Assembly: GCF_014145335.1 (NCBI RefSeq)
Contig: NZ_JACIVI010000003.1
Location: 62,001 to 126,000, forward strand
Length of the DNA: 64,000 nt
From: Aquariibacter albus
GTDB taxonomy: Bacteria; Pseudomonadota; Gammaproteobacteria; Burkholderiales; Burkholderiaceae_C
Direction: 5' to 3'
Shown here: positions 58,846 through 64,000 of the stretch, piece by piece
Layout of the letters: every line of letters begins with the position of its first letter
How positions within the stretch are numbered: the stretch's first letter is position 1
Program-made: the position numbers and the translations under genes
Notes under the pieces: generated by a model
Database searches by the model: none
What the model was told of the DNA's origin: nothing
The model's input: the letters and a program-made list of their open reading frames with translations, nothing else

Positions 58846-59991
58846 TCAAGGGTCCAGTTCGGGCGGCAGTTCGCCGCGGAAACCCAGGTCCAGCAAGGGC
58901 GACAGGCGTCGCTCCAGCAAGACCTTGATCGTAGCAACGATCTGCTGGGCCGGTGCGGCGGCGGGATCGCGCAGCAGGCCTGGCATCTCGGCCAGACCGT
59001 CCAGGGTCATGACCGCCACCACCCGCTTGCGCTGCGCGCTCCGTACCGGGAAGGAGAGCACCCAGCACAGATCCGGATGCAGCTTGGCCAGCTCTTCCTG
59101 CGGCATCAGCCCGGCACTCCAGTGCGCGCCGACCAGCCGGGCCGACTGCACCTCGCCGGATTCGAAAGCCTGGCCGGCACAGCCGTGGCCCGGCTCCAGG
59201 CTGAGGTCGAACTCCGGAGCATGCAGCATGTTGTCACTGGCGCCGGGCACCATCCGCAGGGTGCCGCCGCGCGGTGCCATCAGGTTCGCGCGCACCGTGG
59301 CGGCGTCGATGCCGAGCAGGCTGGACAGCACCTGGCGCATCTGCGCCAGTTCCCGCTGCACCTTGTCGAGCAGGCGCTCGTCAAGCACCGGATAGGCCAG
59401 GAAGCGCGCCCACTGCCCGTATTTGGTGACGTTGTGCACTTCGCTGTGACCGCCTTCGACAGCCCAGTCCAACAGCGATTCGGGCGGGTCGGGGAAGGGC
59501 TGTCGGCCGGACGGCCCGGCCTTGAGCTGCGTGAACGTGGGCAGATGGCGGGCCACCCAGCCGGCCAGGCCCACGGCCCGGTCGCCAAGCGCGCGCTCGT
59601 TGCGCACCACACCCACCCAGCCCTGCGACAACAGCGTCGCCCAGGGCCAATCCAGCGGCAGGATGCTGCCGCTGAGCACGACGCGGTCAAAGCGCAGGTT
59701 GCCGTTCTCCAGCCGCAGCGCCTCCATCACCTGGAGCGTGCCGAAGCTGTGCGCGACGATGCAGGGCTTGCGGCAGCCGGTGGTCTCCACCAGCTCAAGC
59801 AGCCGATGCCGCACCCGCTCGATCTGCGCTTGTCGGGTGAACGGCCATGCGAAGCGCAGCGCGCCGAACCAGCCGTAGTCAAGGTGGATCGGCACCAGCC
59901 CCATGCGAGCCAGATGCGGCGTCAGATCCTTCTGCCAGCTGCCACGCGTGCGGATGCCGTGGATGGTGACAACGAGGCGTGGTGTCTTCAT
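58846..59991 (-). CDS. Alpha/beta hydrolase fused to a GAF-like domain
   Basis: 381 residues. Residues 1-200 look like an alpha/beta hydrolase: the oxyanion strand VVTIHGIRTRGSW near the start, the nucleophile Ser82 in IVAHSFGTLQV, and His182 in GGHSEVHN as likely catalytic base; the acid residue is unclear. After a helical linker, residues about 213-362 resemble a GAF domain (RANLMAPRGG, LEPGHGCAGQAFESGE, WVLSFPVRSAQRKRVVAVMTLDG). GAF domains bind small ligands, so ligand-controlled hydrolysis is a reasonable guess. GC content is visibly lower than in the neighbours. It forms an operon with the 70-residue gene and has no obvious role in the selenium locus beside it. Confidence 0.75.
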   Translation of the reverse strand: MKTPRLVVTIHGIRTRGSWQKDLTPHLARMGLVPIHLDYGWFGALRFAWPFTRQAQIERVRHRLLELVETTGCRKPCIVAHSFGTLQVMEALRLENGNLRFDRVVLSGSILPLDWPWATLLSQGWVGVVRNERALGDRAVGLAGWVARHLPTFTQLKAGPSGRQPFPDPPESLLDWAVEGGHSEVHNVTKYGQWARFLAYPVLDERLLDKVQRELAQMRQVLSSLLGIDAATVRANLMAPRGGTLRMVPGASDNMLHAPEFDLSLEPGHGCAGQAFESGEVQSARLVGAHWSAGLMPQEELAKLHPDLCWVLSFPVRSAQRKRVVAVMTLDGLAEMPGLLRDPAAAPAQQIVATIKVLLERRLSPLLDLGFRGELPPELDP

Positions 59992-60075
59992 GGCCGATCG
60001 AGTCTGGGGCGCAGACCCTCCTGCGGCAAGCCGCCCGCCCGAGGGTTGCCGGCCGACCCGGCGCCGGGCCCCGCC

Positions 60076-61161
60076 TCAGTCGACGATCAGCCGCGGCCCT
60101 TCGTGGCCGGCGGCGACGATCTCGCCGATCTCGGCTGCGGCGGCAAAGCCGTGGACGCGGAAGACGGCCAGCACGGCCTCGACGGCCTCGGGCGTGCAGC
60201 TCACCAGCAGGCCGCCGCTGGTCTGCGGGTCGGTCAGCAGGGCCTGGTCGATCGCGTCGCGCCGGCTGCCAAGGGCCACCTGGGCCCCGTAGCCGGTCCA
60301 GTTGCGGCCGGAGGCGCCGGTCACGAAGCCCTGTTCAGCCAGGCCGCGCACGCCGGCCAGCAGGGGTACGCGGGCCCAGTCGATGCGCAGGCTGGCGCCG
60401 GCGCCGCGGGCCAGCTCCAGGCCGTGGCCGGCCAGGCCGAAGCCGGTCACATCGGTCAGGGCGTGCACGCCGTCGATCGCGGCCAGGTCCGGGCCGGGGG
60501 TGTTGAGCTTGGTGGTGCTGGCGATCATCTGGGCATAGCCCTCGGCGCCGAGCTGCTCCTTCTTGAGCGCCGCCGAGAGCACGCCCACGCCCAGTGGCTT
60601 GCCGAGGATGAGCCGGTCGCCCACCTTCGCATCGGCATTGCGCTTGACCCGCTTGGGATGGACCAGGCCCAGGGCCACCAGGCCGTAGATGGCCTCGACC
60701 GAGTCGATGGTGTGGCCGCCGGCGATGGGGATGCCGGCCGCGCGGCAGACCGACTGGCCGCCGTCCAGGATGCGACCGATGACCTCGACCGGCAGCACGT
60801 TGATGGGCATGCCGACCAGGGCCAGGGCCAGGATGGGCCGGCCGCCCATGGCGTAGACATCGCTGAGGGCATTGGTGGCGGCGATGCGGCCGAAGTCGTA
60901 GGGGTCGTCGACGATGGGCATGAAGAAGTCCGTCGTCGCGATCAGGGCCTGCTCCTCGTTGAGCTGGTAGACGGCGGCGTCGTCGGCGGTCTCGATGCCC
61001 ACCAGCAGCTCGGGCGGAATCGGCATGGCGGCCGTGCCCTTGAGGATTTCGGACAGCACGCCCGGGGCGATCTTGCAGCCGCAGCCGCCGCCGTGGGAGA
61101 GCGAGGTCAGGCGCGGCACGGGTGCGGGAGCGGGGCAGGTTGCAGGGCTGGGGCTGTTCAT
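60076..61161 (-). CDS. senC: Selenide, water dikinase (selenophosphate synthase), SenC/SelD
   Basis: 361 residues. The catalytic loop SHGGGCGCKIAPG has Cys27 and Lys30, equivalent to Cys17 and Lys20 of the E. coli enzyme; no selenocysteine codon is used. TTDFFMPIVDDPYDFGRIAATNALSDVYAMGG and GHTIDSVEAIYG are typical. It makes selenophosphate from selenide and ATP. Start MNSPSPATC at 61161 was chosen over a longer frame lacking a family-like N terminus. The neighbour senB makes SenC the better name, but the same protein may also serve selenocysteine or selenouridine synthesis if no second selD exists. Confidence 0.93.
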   Translation of the reverse strand: MNSPSPATCPAPAPVPRLTSLSHGGGCGCKIAPGVLSEILKGTAAMPIPPELLVGIETADDAAVYQLNEEQALIATTDFFMPIVDDPYDFGRIAATNALSDVYAMGGRPILALALVGMPINVLPVEVIGRILDGGQSVCRAAGIPIAGGHTIDSVEAIYGLVALGLVHPKRVKRNADAKVGDRLILGKPLGVGVLSAALKKEQLGAEGYAQMIASTTKLNTPGPDLAAIDGVHALTDVTGFGLAGHGLELARGAGASLRIDWARVPLLAGVRGLAEQGFVTGASGRNWTGYGAQVALGSRRDAIDQALLTDPQTSGGLLVSCTPEAVEAVLAVFRVHGFAAAAEIGEIVAAGHEGPRLIVD

Positions 61162-61284
61162 CGGGGGCTCCGTGGGGCGGGGTAGGGCGCGTGGCCCGCC
61201 GCGGCGTAGCGTGCGGCACAAAAGGGCGGGCGCAGGGGCAAGGACAGGGTCGCGGGGGTCAGCGCAGCCTGACAGGCTTGGTCT

Positions 61285-62277
61285 TCAGGCGCAGCCGCCC
61301 GCTTCGGCCAGACCGAGCCGGCCCAGCCAGTTGCGCAGGCAGGCCTGCTCATGGCCGGGCAGGAAGCGCGGCGCCAGCGCCTCGGCACGGGCCTGCAGGT
61401 CGGCGAGCCGGGTGGGCTCGTCGCGCAGCGCGAGCAGGGCCAGGCGCAGGCTGTCGGTGTCGCCGGGGGCGAAGTAGCCGGGCCAGTCCTCGCCCAGCAT
61501 GCCGACATTGCCGGGCACCCGCGAGGCCAGCACCGGCGTGCCGCTGCAGACAGCCTCCATCACCACATGCGCACCGCCCTCCATGTGGCTGGGATGGAGG
61601 AGCAGGTGGGCGCGCTGGATGCGCTGGCGGGTCTCGCCGTGCGGCCGGGCGCCCAGCCAGCGGTAGCGCGGGCAACGCGCGGCCAGGGCCCGGGCCTGCT
61701 CGCCCAGGGCCGGGTCCAGCGCGGCGCCGAGGTGGTCGATGTAGAGGTCCTGCCGTTCGGCGAGCGCGTCCGCGAGCGCAAAGATCAGCTCCGGCGCCTT
61801 CTCGGCCCGCAGGTGGCCGACGACGAGGGCGCGCAGGTGGCGGTCGGTCTTGGGCAGGGTGCGGCGCGGCGTGGTCGATTGCCAGCAGACGTCGGCGCGC
61901 GCCCGGTGCGCGGCCGGCAGGGCCTGCAGGGCCTCGGGCTGCAGCAGCAGCAGTTGGTCGGCCAGGTCCAGCGAGCGCAGGGCCAGCGGATCGCCGGCGG
62001 GCAGGTCCTTGTACAGGTCGGTGCCCGTCAGCACCAGGCCCAGCGGCCGGTCGGGATGGGCTGCGCGCCAGCGTGCCACCGCACCGGCCGAGCGCCGCGC
62101 ATGCAGGGCGATCAGGCCGTCGGGCAGGGGCCCGGGCTCGCTGCCGGTCCAGTCCCCGGCGACGCGGCAATCGGCCTGTCCGCGCAGCAGGCGCGCCCAG
62201 CGGGCGGCAGTCTGCCAGTTGCCGTTGTTGTCGGCCGCCCGGGCCGGCGTGACAAGGTGGATGAGCGGACGCGGCAT
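61285..62277 (-). CDS. senB: Selenosugar-forming glycosyltransferase SenB (TIGR04348 type)
   Basis: 330 residues, GT-B fold. Start PLIHLVTPARAADNNGNWQTAARWARLL and LTGTDLYKDLP are typical of the selD-associated glycosyltransferase family, and the donor-binding EX7E element is in HPSHMEGGAHVVMEAVCSGTPVLAS. In the selenoneine pathway SenB joins selenophosphate and a UDP-sugar to give a selenosugar. It precedes senC by 123 bases on the same strand and is divergent from senA. A -10-like TACACC lies 7 bases before the ATG, with no ribosome binding site. Confidence 0.88.
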   Translation of the reverse strand: MPRPLIHLVTPARAADNNGNWQTAARWARLLRGQADCRVAGDWTGSEPGPLPDGLIALHARRSAGAVARWRAAHPDRPLGLVLTGTDLYKDLPAGDPLALRSLDLADQLLLLQPEALQALPAAHRARADVCWQSTTPRRTLPKTDRHLRALVVGHLRAEKAPELIFALADALAERQDLYIDHLGAALDPALGEQARALAARCPRYRWLGARPHGETRQRIQRAHLLLHPSHMEGGAHVVMEAVCSGTPVLASRVPGNVGMLGEDWPGYFAPGDTDSLRLALLALRDEPTRLADLQARAEALAPRFLPGHEQACLRNWLGRLGLAEAGGCA

Positions 62278-62284
62278 GGCCGGC

Positions 62285-62290
62285 GGTGTA
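62285..62290 (-). promoter_or_regulatory. -10-like element of senB
   Basis: TACACC preceded by TG one base upstream (extended -10 form) on the minus strand, 7 bases before the senB start. Suggests a leaderless or near-leaderless senBC message. Confidence 0.35.
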
Positions 62291-62374
62291 GCACAGCAGG
62301 CCGGCCGCTGTGCCTCCAGGGGCCGGCGACCCGCCGCCTTCGCTGGCCTTGGGCCGGGCCTGAACCGGTCGGCC

Positions 62375-62380
62375 TACCAT
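62375..62380 (+). promoter_or_regulatory. -10-like element of senA
   Basis: TACCAT on the plus strand overlaps the first possible senA ATG and lies 10 bases before the second (62391). If it is used, translation would begin at 62391 on a message with almost no leader. Confidence 0.3.
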
Positions 62381-63659
62381 GCGCCGCGCCATGGACGTCG
62401 ACGCCAGCTTCCGCACCGCCGCTGCGCCCCAGCTCGCGGCCATGCTGCGGGCCAGTCGGCAGGCCACGCTGGAGCTGCTGGACGCGCTGGCCGCCCAGCT
62501 CGGCCCGGCCCTGCGCGTGCCGCAGCGCGACAGCCTGAACCTGCCGCTGTGGGAAGCCGGCCACATCGCCTGGTTCCAGGCCTGGTGGATCGCCCGCCTG
62601 CCGGCCGAACAGCGCCACCGCGGCGCCGAGGCCGACCCCCTGGCCCCGCGCCTGCCGCCGGCCCCGGTGGCCAGCCCGCTGGACGACGACCGCCTGCACG
62701 ACTCCAGCCACGTCCCCCATGCCAGCCGCTGGCAACTGCCCCTGCCCGGGCTGCAAGCCACCCGCGAGCGCCTGCGCCAGGGCCTGGACGAGACCCTGGC
62801 CCTGCTGGCGCACGCCCCGGGCGATGCCGCCGGTCTCTACTTCTACCGCCTGGTGCTGGCCCATGAGGACATGCACCAGGAGGCCGGCTTGATGCTGGCC
62901 CAGCAGCTCGGCCTGGACCCGGGCCCGCAGGCGCCGCGCCCGCCGGCGGCCCCGCCCGCGCGGCCCGAGCTGAGCCTGCCCGGCGGCCCCCTCGAGCTGG
63001 GCGAGCACGGCGAGGCCGACGCCTTCCACTTCGACAACGAATGCGGCCGGCGCCGGGTCGAGCTGGCGCCCTTCCGCATCGACGCCCGGCCGCTGCGCCA
63101 GCGCGATTTCCTGGCCTTCGTCGAGGACGGCGGCTACGAGGACCCGCGGCTCTGGTCGCCCGCCGGCTGGGCCTGGCGCCAGGCCCGCGCGGCCGAGGGC
63201 GAGGCCCTGCCGCGCGCGCTGCGCGTGCCCGGCCCGGACGGGGCGCGGGCTCCGAGGGCCCCCGCGGGGGCCGAGCGGCGCGTCTTCGCCCGCTGGCTGC
63301 CGGCCGAGCCCGAGGCCGCCCTGCAGCAGGTCAGCGCCTTCGAGGCCGAGGCCTGGTGCCGCTGGGCCGGCCGCCGCCTGCCGACCGAGGCCGAGTGGCT
63401 GGCCGCCGCCCGCCTGCCGCCCGCGGCGGGCTTCACCTGGGGCGAGGTCTGGGAGTGGACGGCCGAGCCCTTCAGCCCCTTCGAGGGCTTCCGGCCCCAT
63501 CCCTACCGCGACTACTCGCAGCCCTGGTTCGGCGACCACCGCGTGCTGCGTGGTGCAGCCTGGACCACGCCGCGGCGTCTGCGCGACCGGCGCATGCGTA
63601 ACTTCTACCGTCCGGGCCGCCAGGACGTGATCGCCGGTTTCCGCAGCTGCGCGCCCTGA
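62379..63659 (+). CDS. senA: Selenoneine synthase SenA (EgtB-like iron enzyme)
   Basis: 426 residues. N-terminal DinB-like domain with the iron ligands: His62 in EAGHIAWFQ, and His162 and His166 in HEDMHQE (the HX3HXE motif of EgtB). C-terminal formylglycine-enzyme-type domain with VSAFEAEAWCRWAGRRLPTE and GEVWEWTAEPFSPF. EgtB couples a thiol to hercynine; in the neighbourhood of senB and senC the expected reaction is joining a selenosugar to hercynine on the way to selenoneine. The start may instead be the ATG at 62391. No egtD is in the window, so hercynine must come from elsewhere. Divergent from senB with about 100 bases between. Confidence 0.88.
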   Translation: MRRAMDVDASFRTAAAPQLAAMLRASRQATLELLDALAAQLGPALRVPQRDSLNLPLWEAGHIAWFQAWWIARLPAEQRHRGAEADPLAPRLPPAPVASPLDDDRLHDSSHVPHASRWQLPLPGLQATRERLRQGLDETLALLAHAPGDAAGLYFYRLVLAHEDMHQEAGLMLAQQLGLDPGPQAPRPPAAPPARPELSLPGGPLELGEHGEADAFHFDNECGRRRVELAPFRIDARPLRQRDFLAFVEDGGYEDPRLWSPAGWAWRQARAAEGEALPRALRVPGPDGARAPRAPAGAERRVFARWLPAEPEAALQQVSAFEAEAWCRWAGRRLPTEAEWLAAARLPPAAGFTWGEVWEWTAEPFSPFEGFRPHPYRDYSQPWFGDHRVLRGAAWTTPRRLRDRRMRNFYRPGRQDVIAGFRSCAP

Positions 63660-63767
63660 GCCCGGCGTGCGGTCATCGACCCTCGGGTGTAATGCGCCGG
63701 TCCAGGCGTCTGACGCACCGTCGAGAACCCATCCTCCCCGCCCCTTTCGCACCCTTCGGAGACCGCC

Positions 63768-64000
63768 ATGCTTGATCGCCTGCCCTCGCGCACCCTCAAG
63801 GCCCTGTTGCTGGGCGCTGCCCTGGCCCTCGGCCCGCTCGGTACCGCCCTGGCCCAGACCACCCTGCGCGTGACCACCATCCCCGAGGAAGCCGCCACCG
63901 AACAGGTGCGCAAGTTCACCCCCCTGGCCCAGTACCTGGAGAAGAAGCTGGGCATGAAGGTCGAGTTCACGCCGGTCAGCGACTACCCGGCGGCGGTGGA
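63768..64000 (+). CDS. PhnD-like binding protein, putative selenate ABC transporter (partial)
   Basis: The first 77 codons are in the window; the rest lies beyond the right edge. A signal peptide (cleavage near ALAQT, about residue 30) is followed by LRVTTIPEEAATEQVRKFTPLAQYLEKKLGMKVEFTPVSDYPAAV, the N-terminal pattern of the PhnD-related binding proteins annotated as putative selenate transporters (TIGR04553 type) rather than phosphonate binders. Position 108 bases after senA on the same strand supports a selenium role. The rest of the transporter should follow outside the window. Confidence 0.75.
   Translation, partial: MLDRLPSRTLKALLLGAALALGPLGTALAQTTLRVTTIPEEAATEQVRKFTPLAQYLEKKLGMKVEFTPVSDYPAAV

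Noticed and set aside
60076-61161. In-frame UGA selenocysteine codon in the selenophosphate synthase
   Set aside because: The catalytic loop contains ordinary Cys codons and the frame has no internal TGA.

Overview
The window is about 72% GC and almost completely coding. Gene families, gene order and sequence style (a Burkholderiales-type hisF-hisI-hisE-membrane protein-hinT-tatABC order, a complete dcw cluster, lplT next to alr, PyrF type 2) indicate the chromosome of a betaproteobacterium of the order Burkholderiales, close to the Rubrivivax/Leptothrix/Ideonella/Methylibium kind of organism. No rRNA, tRNA, insertion sequence, prophage or CRISPR array was seen.

Layout. 1-3672 (all minus): an AAA ATPase cut by the left edge, GTP-dependent PEP carboxykinase, and an isoprenylcysteine methyltransferase-like membrane protein. 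3669-8921 (minus): an orphan gspF, the Tat translocase genes tatC, tatB and tatA, hinT, a small membrane protein and the end of histidine biosynthesis (hisE, hisI, hisF). 9007-27068 (minus): the full division and cell wall cluster, read from a promoter at 27.1 kb as mraZ-rsmH-ftsL-ftsI-murE-murF-mraY-murD-ftsW-murG-murC-ddlB-ftsQ-ftsA-ftsZ, mostly with overlapping stop and start codons. 27346-30609 (minus): a LOG-family protein, MoeB and a C-terminal processing protease.

30.7-38.0 kb: an iron(III) ABC transporter split over a divergent promoter with a Fur-like palindrome; the permease gene is followed by two PhoX-family (DUF839) Tat-exported phosphatase genes. 38.0-46.1 kb: a small lipoprotein, UvrD helicase, ValS, a DUF486 membrane protein, and a DUF47-PiT phosphate transport pair with a PHO-box-like sequence upstream. 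46.2-50.4 kb (minus): a coupled operon of LuxR-type regulator, hybrid histidine kinase, YVTN beta-propeller and MxaD-like protein, which resembles the accessory and regulatory part of a PQQ alcohol dehydrogenase system. 50.5-58.6 kb: ParA-like ATPase, SrpA-like catalase, PyrF, an EamA transporter, LplT, alanine racemase, an acyl-CoA thioesterase, ArfB and cytidine deaminase.

58.6-64.0 kb is the most interesting part. First comes a two-gene unit: an alpha/beta hydrolase fused to a GAF-like domain plus a 70-residue protein of unknown function. It is followed by a selenium locus: a selenophosphate synthase (SenC/SelD), a TIGR04348-type glycosyltransferase (SenB), a divergent EgtB-like sulfoxide/selenoxide synthase (SenA) and the start of a PhnD-like binding protein of the putative selenate transporter type. 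Together these are the signature of selenoneine biosynthesis. Other points worth a second look are a 100-residue acidic insertion inside MurD, a possible 35-codon gene or REP-like element between murG and murC, and several genes whose -10-like element lies only 6-10 bases before the start codon, suggesting leaderless mRNAs.
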